64,000 nucleotides of DNA from Dongia_A sp039808885 (GTDB lineage Bacteria; Pseudomonadota; Alphaproteobacteria; Dongiales; Dongiaceae). Position 1 is the stretch's first letter. The number at the start of each line of letters is the position of its first letter. This document shows positions 14,815 to 22,699 of this stretch, one piece after another. The stretch spans positions 62,001 through 126,000 of the forward strand of contig JBDHTX010000007.1 in assembly GCA_039808885.1 (NCBI GenBank), written 5' to 3'. Position numbers and translations under genes: made by a program. The notes beneath the pieces are model-generated. The model had not been told where the DNA came from. It did not search any database and was given only the letters and a program-made list of their open reading frames with translations.

Positions 14815-17705
14815 TCGTCTTCTGCTTTGCCTTTCGGCTTTCGTTCCTTCGCCGGCCCCTGCGCCTTCGCCCGGTCCTGGTTGAGGTCGAAGAGGCGTTT
14901 CAGGATTTCCTCGTCGCTGAGGTCCACCGGCCAGCCATAGGCTTCGGCGACGGCCGCATCCAGTTCCTTGTGCGCGTGGTCGAGCCAGGCGGGACGTTCG
15001 TTATAGAGGTTGGTCAGGGTGCGCTTGGCCAGAATCTTCGCCGCCTTGGCATCCTTGGGCAGGATGCGGTCGGGATAGCCGGGCACCACCTCCGGCTCGC
15101 GCTTCACCAGATCGGGCGGATTGAGCCACGCCTCGCGCAGCTCGTTCAGCCGCCGCGCCGCCGCCGCGATCTTCCGCGCGCGCGGATCGTCGGCGTAGTC
15201 CTTGGCCGGGATGTTCGGCGTCAAGCCGGCGGGGAAGGGGAAGGTCTCGAAGCAGGTCGAAGGCGTGTAGCGCGGGCGGTCCTCCAGGCTCGTGCCCATG
15301 CGCAGCGACCAGAGTTCGTGGAAGCGGCCGTGCAGGATGCCGAAGGTCGTGTCGTCGTCGCGGGCAACGGCGACAACTGCGCTGTCAGGCAGGACGTGTC
15401 TATGCATCCATGCGAATACCCGGTGCTTCGCGACCCGTGGAGTCGCTATGTACCGCGAGCACTTTTCGATCGCCATCCGCATAGCTGGTCGAGGATCACC
15501 GTGAAGCCACCATTTAGTACGATGCCACTGCCGCCTAAGGCCAATTCGAGTCGGCCGAACATGGGTCAGAACATGCTCAAATGGCCGCTCATACAGGGCT
15601 GCATCTTGTTCAGACATGCGCGGCCCAAAGTCGATGATCCACCGATCGTCCCGCTGCTGTACGATCCCGCTCCCATTGATCCAGGGGCGGATGACATCCG
15701 TGTTCGGCTTCCCGTTCGGATTCAGCGCCTGTTCAAGCATCCGCCGCGCTTGATCGCCAGGAATATCAAACGGGCCATTCTTTTGGGTCCCAATGAAGGC
15801 AGTGTCGGCATTTTCATCAAGCGGCCGAGCCTTGGTTATATCCAGGCCACTCTCCTCATTGATTGCGGTCAGATCCGATAGAATTCCACCAACCTCCCTC
15901 CCATTGAGTTGAGGGGCCTGACCTTCCGACTCACCGAAGCAAACCAAGGACACTCGAACCGCGGCTCCATCGAGTACCCACGGCTCATCATCCCACGCCT
16001 CAAAAATCTCGGTCTGCTCAACGATACGATCTAAGACTTTGCGATTCGCGCCGCCTCGAATGGAGTTTGTTGCGACAAGACCTGCACGCTTTGTCTTGTT
16101 ACTCGAAATGCACTCCCCGGCTTTCCCAAACCAATAGCAAACCAAGTCGGCGCCTCCAGGGATGCGCCCCTCATATTTGCGCCGAAGAACATCTACATAT
16201 GTTTCGCCAAGTCCCCTGATCATCTTTCGATCCCCGAGGAATGGCGGATTCCCGATGATGTAATCCGCCTTCGGCCACTCCGCTTCCTTCATGCCGTTTT
16301 CGGCCAGCAGCGCGTCGCGGTTTTCGATGGTATCCAGCGGTTTCAGGATCGGGTTGCGGGCGACGTCGAAGCCGTGGCGCTTCATCCACTGGATCTCGCC
16401 GATCCAGATGGTGACGCGGGCGAGTTCGGCGGCGTATTCGTTGATCTCGATGCCCTTCACCACCTGCGGCCCGACCTTGGGTGCGCCGCGCTTCAGGCCG
16501 AGCTGCTCGGATTCCAGATTGGCCTGGTGCTCCAGATCCTTCAGCGCGAGAAGCGCGAGATAGAGGAAATTGCCCGAGCCGCAGGCGGGGTCGAGGATGC
16601 GGATCGCCGCAAGATCGTCGGTGAAGCCGTCCAGCAGCTTCTGCGCCTTGGCGAGGTTCGCCGGCTTGCCCTTCTTCGCCTCCGCCGCGATCTTGGCCTT
16701 GGTTTCCGCCCATCTGGCGCGCCAGGGGCGCAGCACCACCGGCTCGACGATCAGCATGATCTTGTCGCGGTCGGTGTAATGGGCGCCGAGCTGCACCCGG
16801 TTGGCGGGGTCGAGGCCGCGCTCGAACAAGGTGCCGAAGATCGAGGGGTCGACATCGGCCCAGTTGGTCTGCGCGGCGGCCAGCACCACGCCGATGTCCG
16901 AGCGGGTCAGCGCCAGCACGGTGTCGTCGTCGAACAGGCCGCCGTTGAACCATTCGACGCGGTCGAGGCCGAAGCGGCCGTCGCGCTCCGCCATCGCCTT
17001 GAACAGGGCGGCGCAGACCTGCTGGAACTCCTCCGGCTTGGCGAAGCAGTGGCGCAAGGTCTTGGCGAAGAGCGCGCCGGGCAGCAGATCGACATCTTCC
17101 GCGAACATGCAGAAGACGAGGCGGTTGACGAAATGGGCGACCATCTTGGGGTCGAAGCCGCGCTGGCGCAACGTATGGGCCAGCTTGGCGAAGACGTCGG
17201 CCTGGTCCTTGGTCAGCGCGTCGCGCGTCTTGTCGGGCTTCAGCCGGTCGGGATCGGTGAAGCAGTATTTGAGTTTGGCGCGGAGCCCGGCATCGGCCAG
17301 CTCCTCCAGCGCGATCTCATGCACCATCGAGACAGTGTTGGTCCAGTTGGTGTGGATGCGGAAGGTCTCAAGGTCGCAGACGATGAGCAGCGGCGGGCTC
17401 TCCAGCGCCACGGCGTATTGCTGCAGCTGGGCATAGGCGGCGTCGAGGTCCTTGCCCTTGCCCTTGTATTCCCAGCCGAAGCAGTCGCGCTTCCACACGT
17501 CGGCCCAGCCCTTGCCGCCGGTGGTCTTCTTGGCGCCGCGCTCGAAGCAGTACCATGTGCCATCCGGGTCGGCCTCGGCCGGGCTTTCCACGCCGAGCAT
17601 CGCACAGAGGTCGTTGAAATGGGTCTGCGCCGCCGAACGCTCCTTCAGCGTTGCCGACTTCCATTTGGCAATGAATTGTTCCGGCGTCATAGGCGCGGCT
17701 GGCAT
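14811..17705 (-). CDS. MmeI-like single-chain restriction-modification enzyme (type IIL/IIG)
   Basis: A 964-residue protein with nuclease, methyltransferase and specificity regions in one chain. The N-terminal PD-(D/E)xK nuclease shows D69-x9-E79-x-K81 (ADVWKRDCFGWEYK), the same spacing as MmeI. A helical spacer follows (about 150-330). The methyltransferase has motif I (LDPACGSGNF, 371-380) and motif IV (NPPF, 486-489), indicating adenine methylation. The rest is a target-recognition domain and helical C-terminus. It should cut unmodified DNA and methylate host sites. Residues about 490-780 are encoded by DNA of visibly lower GC. ATG 17690 is an alternative start. A DUF3800 gene overlaps its end. 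Confidence 0.88.
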   Translation of the reverse strand: MPAAPMTPEQFIAKWKSATLKERSAAQTHFNDLCAMLGVESPAEADPDGTWYCFERGAKKTTGGKGWADVWKRDCFGWEYKGKGKDLDAAYAQLQQYAVALESPPLLIVCDLETFRIHTNWTNTVSMVHEIALEELADAGLRAKLKYCFTDPDRLKPDKTRDALTKDQADVFAKLAHTLRQRGFDPKMVAHFVNRLVFCMFAEDVDLLPGALFAKTLRHCFAKPEEFQQVCAALFKAMAERDGRFGLDRVEWFNGGLFDDDTVLALTRSDIGVVLAAAQTNWADVDPSIFGTLFERGLDPANRVQLGAHYTDRDKIMLIVEPVVLRPWRARWAETKAKIAAEAKKGKPANLAKAQKLLDGFTDDLAAIRILDPACGSGNFLYLALLALKDLEHQANLESEQLGLKRGAPKVGPQVVKGIEINEYAAELARVTIWIGEIQWMKRHGFDVARNPILKPLDTIENRDALLAENGMKEAEWPKADYIIGNPPFLGDRKMIRGLGETYVDVLRRKYEGRIPGGADLVCYWFGKAGECISSNKTKRAGLVATNSIRGGANRKVLDRIVEQTEIFEAWDDEPWVLDGAAVRVSLVCFGESEGQAPQLNGREVGGILSDLTAINEESGLDITKARPLDENADTAFIGTQKNGPFDIPGDQARRMLEQALNPNGKPNTDVIRPWINGSGIVQQRDDRWIIDFGPRMSEQDAALYERPFEHVLTHVRPTRIGLRRQWHRTKWWLHGDPRPAMRMAIEKCSRYIATPRVAKHRVFAWMHRHVLPDSAVVAVARDDDTTFGILHGRFHELWSLRMGTSLEDRPRYTPSTCFETFPFPAGLTPNIPAKDYADDPRARKIAAAARRLNELREAWLNPPDLVKREPEVVPGYPDRILPKDAKAAKILAKRTLTNLYNERPAWLDHAHKELDAAVAEAYGWPVDLSDEEILKRLFDLNQDRAKAQGPAKERKPKGKAEDD

Positions 17706-17780
17706 CCCCCGACTCGCGCGGGCAGCTTATCGCGCCCGAACCGAGGCCGGAAGAAAATTCAGGAACGCGCACCTATGAGA

Positions 17781-17820
17781 CAACAGAAACGGCCGCCGGA
17801 CTCGGGGGATTCCGGCGGCC
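17781..17820 (-). terminator. Rho-independent terminator of the acidic exported protein gene
   Basis: On the minus strand GGCCGCCGGA (17820-17811) pairs perfectly with TCCGGCGGCC (17800-17791), and GTTTCTGTTG follows. The ten-pair GC stem with a T-rich tail lies about 100 bases after the stop codon of the acidic protein. It also insulates the restriction island downstream. Confidence 0.7.
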
Positions 17821-17922
17821 GCGTCGTGGAGATACCGCTGCCAGTCGATCGCGGCGTCTCGCTTGAGAGGCCGCCCGACCGGCCCGTGGTGGGCTGATCG
17901 GGTGGGCCGGTCTCAGCGCGCC

Positions 17923-18411
17923 TTAGTTGGCGGGCGGGACCAAGGCCGGATCGACCGGCACGTCGCCCGTGCCCTGGTCCGGCGTGCCGTCATCGTCGGT
18001 GGCGTCGTCGCCGGCTTCGTCGGCGCCGTTGTCGTCATTGGCATCGTCATTGGCGTCGTCGTCGCCGGTCTCGCCGTGATCGTCGGCGCCGGCCTCGCCG
18101 TGGCCGCTGTTGTCGGCGCCGCTTTCGCCGCCATGGTCGTCGCCGCCATCGCTGTCGCCGCCGCCTTCGCTGTCGCCGCCGTCGTGGTCGCCGCTGTCGC
18201 CGCCGCCGTCACCGCCGCCGTCGCCACCACCGTCGCCGCCGCCATCACCACCCTCGCCATCGGCGAAGGCGGTGTTCTGCGTCAGGTCGAGGGCGAGGCC
18301 GTGCGCGGTCACCTGGCCGGTCAGGTGCCAGGGCGCCAGGACCGCGCCGAGGGCGAGCGTCGCCCAGGCCGTGCCCTGGATGAGGCGCTGTTTCGTGGTC
18401 AGGTTCGACAT
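17923..18411 (-). CDS. Exported, highly acidic Gly-Asp repeat protein
   Basis: A 162-residue protein. The N-terminus has a basic start and one hydrophobic segment (WATLALGAVLAPWHLTG), read as a signal peptide or anchor. After residue ~60 the chain is almost only Gly, Asp, Ser, Glu, Asn and His, starting with four or more GGGD repeats and continuing with DDAND and related units. AAGGAGA lies before ATG 18411, a good ribosome site. The repeats have no assigned fold. Calcium or metal binding is conceivable because of the charge, but nonapeptide RTX spacing is not seen. A strong terminator follows. Confidence 0.7.
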   Translation of the reverse strand: MSNLTTKQRLIQGTAWATLALGAVLAPWHLTGQVTAHGLALDLTQNTAFADGEGGDGGGDGGGDGGGDGGGDSGDHDGGDSEGGGDSDGGDDHGGESGADNSGHGEAGADDHGETGDDDANDDANDDNGADEAGDDATDDDGTPDQGTGDVPVDPALVPPAN

Positions 18412-18543
18412 GATCGTCTCCTTGAATTTGCGCCATGCCCGACGCATGGCCGCCGCATTTCGAGGGCGACCATAGACAGGCCAAGCTGAACCCAGCCTGA
18501 ACGGAGTCGCGTGGCCGCGGGGCGCCTGGCTTGTCGGCGCGCA

Positions 18544-19518
18544 ATGACTGGAACCGGCGCGGCGGGCGCTGTTAGGGTTCTGTTTACGATGATTGTGCTG
18601 CTGCAGATCGGCGTCTACGGGCTGGCGGGCTTCGTGCTCGCGGCGACGCTGTCGGCCATCCTGTTCGCCAGGCGACCATTGCTCGGCGTGGCGCAGCATT
18701 GGGGGCTGCAGCTGTGGTGGTTGGCGCTGCTGGGCCTGGTCGCGGCGCCGATCCGCGGCGCCTGGCCAGCCGCCATCGCCTGCCTCTGCTGTGCGCTCTA
18801 TTGGAGCCTGCGCATCTTCCGCCGCCCGCGGCCGCGGGTGCCGGCGGCGCGGCCGCTGCTGCGCCTGGCGAGCGCCAATGTGGCGCATTTCAACCGGGAT
18901 CACGATTGCATGCTCGCGGCGCTCGCCGCCTGCGCGGCCGACGTGATCGCCCTGGTCGAGGTGACGCCGGCCTGCCGCGACCGGCTGCGGGAGCTCGACG
19001 CGACGCATCCCCATGCCGTCGACAGCTGCGACCTGTCGGAGAAATACGGCGTCCTGGTGCGCGCCCGCTGGCCGATGACGGCGGTGAGCCGCGGCGGCGG
19101 CGGGGACGGGGCGCCGCGCCATGTTTCCGTGCGCCTGCAGCTGGAGACCGGCGCGCTGGACCTGATGGCGGTGCATCTCACCAACCCGATCCGCCGCGCC
19201 CACGCGCACCGCATTCCGGGCGAGATCGACGACGTGATCGCGCGGGCCAACCGCGCCGGTCCCGACCTGGTGCTGTGCGGCGATTGCAACGCCGCCGGCT
19301 GGTCCAGCTGGCTGCGCCGGCTGGAGGCGGCGACCGGCCTCGACAACACGCGCCGGCTGCTGCCGTCCTGGCCGGTCAGGCTGCCGCCGTTCCTGCGCCT
19401 GCCGATCGACCACGCCTGGGCGCGCGGCCGGGCGGTGGTGCTCACCACGCGCCTGGGGCCCGAGACCGGATCGGATCATTTTCCGCTGCTGGCTGAGATC
19501 GGCTGGCGCGATGGATAG
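18544..19518 (+). CDS. Membrane-anchored endonuclease/exonuclease/phosphatase (EEP) family protein
   Basis: About 324 residues. The N-terminal ~90 residues hold two or three hydrophobic helices, followed by an arginine-rich linker (FRRPRPRVPAARP) and an EEP hydrolase domain. Catalytic-type motifs are present: ASANVAHFNRDH, IALVEVTP (metal-binding Glu), LVLCGDCNAAGW (D-x-N) and TGSDHFPLLAEI (S-D-H). EEP enzymes hydrolyse phosphodiester bonds in nucleic acids, lipids or inositol phosphates. The substrate here is unknown. Start choices are ATG 18544 and ATG 18589, the latter right at the first helix. It stands alone, divergent from the acidic protein. Confidence 0.8.
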   Translation: MTGTGAAGAVRVLFTMIVLLQIGVYGLAGFVLAATLSAILFARRPLLGVAQHWGLQLWWLALLGLVAAPIRGAWPAAIACLCCALYWSLRIFRRPRPRVPAARPLLRLASANVAHFNRDHDCMLAALAACAADVIALVEVTPACRDRLRELDATHPHAVDSCDLSEKYGVLVRARWPMTAVSRGGGGDGAPRHVSVRLQLETGALDLMAVHLTNPIRRAHAHRIPGEIDDVIARANRAGPDLVLCGDCNAAGWSSWLRRLEAATGLDNTRRLLPSWPVRLPPFLRLPIDHAWARGRAVVLTTRLGPETGSDHFPLLAEIGWRDG

Positions 19519-19627
19519 CCCGCGAAACGCCGGAAAACCCATGCGATCCGCCGGATTCCCGCTTGCCCCCCGCCGGGCCAATCACTAGGTTCGGCCCGGT
19601 TCCTAGCGATTTTCGAGGCTTCGAGAG

Positions 19628-21217
19628 ATGAGTTCCGAACGGCAATACGCCCAAGCCGCCCGCGCCTGGCCCTTCGAGGAGGCGCGCAAGCTGGTCGCGC
19701 GCTACGAGAAGACGCCGCCGGCGAAAGGCTACGTGCTGTTCGAGACCGGCTACGGCCCCTCCGGCCTGCCGCATATCGGCACCTTCGGCGAGGTGGTGCG
19801 CACCACGATGGTGCGGCGCGCCTTCCAGCGCCTGAGCGACATCCCGACGCGGCTCTTCGCCTTCTCCGACGACATGGACGGGTTGCGCAAGGTGCCGACC
19901 AATGTGCCGAACCAGGAGATGCTGTCGCAGCACCTGGGCAAGCCGCTGACCAAGGTGCCGGACCCGTTCGGCACCCATGAGAGCTTCGGCCACCACAACA
20001 ACGCGATGCTGCGCGGCTTCCTCGATTCCTTCGGCTTCGAATACGAGTTCCAGTCCTCGACCGACTGGTACATGTCCGGCCGCTTCGACAAGGCGCTGCT
20101 GGAGGTGCTGGCGCATTACCAGGACATCATGGACGTGATGCTACCGTCCTTGCGCGAGGAGCGGGCTTCGACCTATTCGCCGTTCCTGCCGGTCTGCGCC
20201 AAGACCGGACGCGTGCTGCAGGTGCCGGTGGTCCGCCATGACGCGGCGGCGGGCACCATCGTCTATCAGGACGAAGACGGGACCCTGGTCGAGACGCCGG
20301 TGACCGGCGGGCGCTGCAAGCTGCAATGGAAGCCCGACTGGGGCATGCGCTGGCATGCGCTCGGCGTCGATTACGAGATGTCGGGCAAGGACCTGATCCC
20401 CTCGGTCGAGCTCGCCAACAAGATCTGCCGCATCCTGGGATCGCGTCCGCCGGAAGGCTTCAACTATGAGCTGTTCCTCGACGAGAAGGGGCAGAAGATC
20501 TCCAAGTCCAAGGGCAACGGACTCAGCGTCGAAGAGTGGCTGGAATATGCGCCGCCGGAGAGCCTGGCCTTGTTCATGTTCCAGAAGCCGCGCGCGGCGA
20601 AGCGGCTCTATTTCGACGTCATCCCGCGCGCCGTGGACGACTACCTGACTTTCGTCGGCAAGTTCCCGGACGAGGCGGAGGCGCAGCGCCTGGAGAATCC
20701 CGCCTGGCACATCCACAACGGCCAGCCGCCGGCAATCCACCAGGACCTCAGCTACGGCATCCTCTTGAACCTCGCCAGCGTGGCGAACGCCGAGGAGAAG
20801 TCGGTGCTGTGGGGCTTCATCACCCGCTATCGCCCCGAGGCGACGCCGCAGACGGCACCCTTCCTCGACCGGCTGGTCGGCTACGCGATCAACTACTACC
20901 GCGACTTCGTGAAGCCGGCGAAGAAGTTCCGCGCCCCCGACGCGACCGAGCGCGCGGCGCTCACCGAGCTGCTCGCCTATCTCGATGCGGCACCCGCCGA
21001 TGCCAAGGCCGACGCGCTGCAGACGGAAGTCTACGAGATCGGCAAGCGGCACCCCTTCCCGGAATTGCGCGCCTGGTTCAAGGCGCTCTACGAGGTGCTG
21101 CTGGGCCAGGAACAGGGGCCGCGCTTCGGCTCCTTCATCGAGCTCTATGGCAAGGCGGAGACGGCGGCGCTGATCCGCAAGGCGCTGGCCTCGCCCACGG
21201 GACTGGCCGCTGAGTAA
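19628..21217 (+). CDS. lysK: Lysyl-tRNA synthetase, class I (archaeal type)
   Basis: A 529-residue class I synthetase charging tRNA-Lys. The HIGH-like motif is YGPSGLPHIGTFGE (residues about 42-55) and the KMSKS-like motif is GQKISKSKGNG (about 290-300). FAFSDDMDGLRKVP is typical of the class I LysRS fold. Most bacteria use the unrelated class II enzyme. Class I LysRS is usual in many alphaproteobacteria and spirochaetes (established). GAGAG precedes the ATG. The glutamate racemase gene overlaps its last codons, suggesting a two-gene operon. Confidence 0.95.
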   Translation: MSSERQYAQAARAWPFEEARKLVARYEKTPPAKGYVLFETGYGPSGLPHIGTFGEVVRTTMVRRAFQRLSDIPTRLFAFSDDMDGLRKVPTNVPNQEMLSQHLGKPLTKVPDPFGTHESFGHHNNAMLRGFLDSFGFEYEFQSSTDWYMSGRFDKALLEVLAHYQDIMDVMLPSLREERASTYSPFLPVCAKTGRVLQVPVVRHDAAAGTIVYQDEDGTLVETPVTGGRCKLQWKPDWGMRWHALGVDYEMSGKDLIPSVELANKICRILGSRPPEGFNYELFLDEKGQKISKSKGNGLSVEEWLEYAPPESLALFMFQKPRAAKRLYFDVIPRAVDDYLTFVGKFPDEAEAQRLENPAWHIHNGQPPAIHQDLSYGILLNLASVANAEEKSVLWGFITRYRPEATPQTAPFLDRLVGYAINYYRDFVKPAKKFRAPDATERAALTELLAYLDAAPADAKADALQTEVYEIGKRHPFPELRAWFKALYEVLLGQEQGPRFGSFIELYGKAETAALIRKALASPTGLAAE

Positions 21218-22007
21218 GACGCCCGTCATCCTGGCCGCCGATTCCGGCCTCGGCGGCCTCAGCGTCGTCGCGGAGATCCGCAAGGCGCTGCCGCAGGCGC
21301 GCCTCGCCTATCTCTGCGACAACGCCTATTTCCCCTACGGCACCAAGGCCGATGCGGCGCTGCTGGCGCATTTCCTGAAGATCATGCGGGCGGCGATCGC
21401 GCGGGTGAAGCCCGACCTCATCGTCACCGCCTGCAACACCATCTCGACCATCTGCCTGCCCGAGCTGCGCGCGGCGACACCCATTCCCGTGGTCGGCGTG
21501 GTGCCGGCGGTGAAGCCGGCCGCGGCGATGAGCAAGCGCAAGGCCATCGGCCTGCTGGCGACCCCGGCCACCATCGATCGGCCCTATACCGACGACCTGA
21601 TCGCGCGCCATGCCGCCGATTGCCGGGTGCTCAAACTGGGCTCGGCCGAGCTGGTGGCGATGGCCGAGGCCAAGCTGCTGGGCCAGAAGGTGGACCTCGA
21701 GCGGCTGCGCGAGATATTGGCGCCGTTGCTTACCCCGCCCGCCGCCGAGCGGCCCGACGTGGTCGTACTCGCCTGCACGCATTTCCCGCTGCTGCGCGCG
21801 GAGCTGGAAGCGATCGCGCCGCCCGACATCGCCTGGATCGATTCCGGCGCGGCGGTGGCGCGGCGCGTGGTCGAGGTGCTGCCGAAGCAGGATGCGGCGC
21901 CGGCGCTGCCCGCCGATCTCGCCTTGACCACCGCGCCCGCGCCGGACGATTTGCGCCGCGCCTTGGCGCAGGCTGGCTTCGCCGCCTGCGAGACCCTGCA
22001 CGCCTGA
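21210..22007 (+). CDS. murI: Glutamate racemase
   Basis: Interconverts L- and D-glutamate for peptidoglycan synthesis. It has 265 residues if begun at CTG 21210, the usual family length. The N-terminal motif ILAADSGLGGLSV and the two catalytic cysteines (TACNTIST and ACTHFPLL) are all present, so the reading frame must start before 21240. No ATG, GTG or TTG exists in frame between the nearest upstream part of lysK and these motifs. CTG at 21210, overlapping the lysK stop by eight bases, is the best candidate. Tight overlap implies translational coupling to lysK. Confidence 0.88.
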   Translation: MSKTPVILAADSGLGGLSVVAEIRKALPQARLAYLCDNAYFPYGTKADAALLAHFLKIMRAAIARVKPDLIVTACNTISTICLPELRAATPIPVVGVVPAVKPAAAMSKRKAIGLLATPATIDRPYTDDLIARHAADCRVLKLGSAELVAMAEAKLLGQKVDLERLREILAPLLTPPAAERPDVVVLACTHFPLLRAELEAIAPPDIAWIDSGAAVARRVVEVLPKQDAAPALPADLALTTAPAPDDLRRALAQAGFAACETLHA

Positions 22008-22025
22008 TTGGACAATTTCATCGTC

Positions 22026-22107
22026 ATTGCCGGGCTTGTCCCGGCAATCCACGCAACATCGGGGCCTGCACCACTGCCGCATGGATCACCGGGACAAGCC
22101 CGGTGAT
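22026..22107. repeat. REPIN-like inverted pair of palindromes (copy A)
   Basis: Two palindromes face each other. ATTGCCGGG (22026-22034) pairs with CCCGGCAAT (22040-22048), and ATCACCGGG (22085-22093) pairs with CCCGGTGAT (22099-22107). Each has nine perfect pairs and a five-base loop, CTTGT and its complement ACAAG. The outer flanks GTC and GAC and inner flanks ATCCA/ATGGAT mirror each other. Confidence 0.75.
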
Positions 22108-22122
22108 GACGGCGGCAAAGTA

Positions 22123-22461
22123 CTATCGCGTCCGGTCGCGGCAATAGGCGACGACCTGGTCCAGCTTGGCGCCCGCAGCCGCGCCGGGCTGGCCGAGGCC
22201 GAGATCGGCGAGCTCCTGCGCGCTCAGCTGCTTTTCGACCTCCTCCGCCACGCAGGTGCAATAGGCGAGCGCCTTGGCCTCGCTCTCGTCGTCCAGCGGC
22301 AGGGTCTGGCCGGTGACGGCGCGGCGCTGGCCCTCGATGCAGGTCTGCTGGAACGCGCTCAAGCTCTCCGCCGCCGGCTCATGGCGCAGGAACAGCCACA
22401 ACCCGCCGAGCAGGGCGGCGGCGATGACAAGGGCACCGACAAGAATGCGTCTCGCATCCAT
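22123..22461 (-). CDS. Small membrane-anchored cysteine-bearing protein, unknown
   Basis: A 112-residue protein. One N-terminal hydrophobic segment (ILVGALVIAAALLGGLWLFL, residues about 6-25) probably anchors it, with the rest in the periplasm. Four cysteines lie in the soluble part (QQTCIEG, AYCTCVAEE, AYCRDRTR), a pattern suited to disulfides or metal binding. I do not recognise a named family. Two REPIN-like repeat pairs bracket it closely on both sides, 16 bases on one and about 20 on the other. Confidence 0.75.
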   Translation of the reverse strand: MDARRILVGALVIAAALLGGLWLFLRHEPAAESLSAFQQTCIEGQRRAVTGQTLPLDDESEAKALAYCTCVAEEVEKQLSAQELADLGLGQPGAAAGAKLDQVVAYCRDRTR

Positions 22462-22482
22462 CTCCGAACAGATCCCATCGTC

Positions 22483-22586
22483 ACCCCGGGCTTGACCCGG
22501 GGTCCATTGTGCCGCCGCATGGATTTCGGACGGCTACATCGGCCCGTGCCGCTACGGCATGGATTCCGGCTCAAGGCCGGGATGAC
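22483..22586. repeat. REPIN-like inverted pair of palindromes (copy B)
   Basis: ACCCCGGG (22483-22490) pairs with CCCGGGGT (22496-22503) around CTTGA. A second, inverted unit ATTCCGGCTCAAGGCCGGGAT lies near 22563-22583 and is followed by GAC. Flanks are GTC and GTCCAT on one side and ATGGAT and GAC on the other, matching copies A and C. Confidence 0.72.
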
Positions 22587-22699
22587 GGGCGGAGATGTGG
22601 CCGCGTTTTCGCACTATCGCAAGCCGCGTGGCAACCCTTGCCAGCCTCGCCGCCACGGCCTAGCTTGCCGGCCGGTTCCGCATTTCCCATATGGTCCCC

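Noticed and set aside
14811..17705. Part of a BREX or DISARM system
   Set aside because: No PglZ, BrxC, helicase or phospholipase-D partner is present. The domain order and nuclease motif match a self-contained MmeI-like enzyme.
18140..18260. Regularly repeated GCCGCC/GTCGCC blocks, considered as a CRISPR or VNTR array
   Set aside because: The repeats are triplet-based and encode the Gly-Asp region of the acidic protein on the minus strand. No spacer structure is present.
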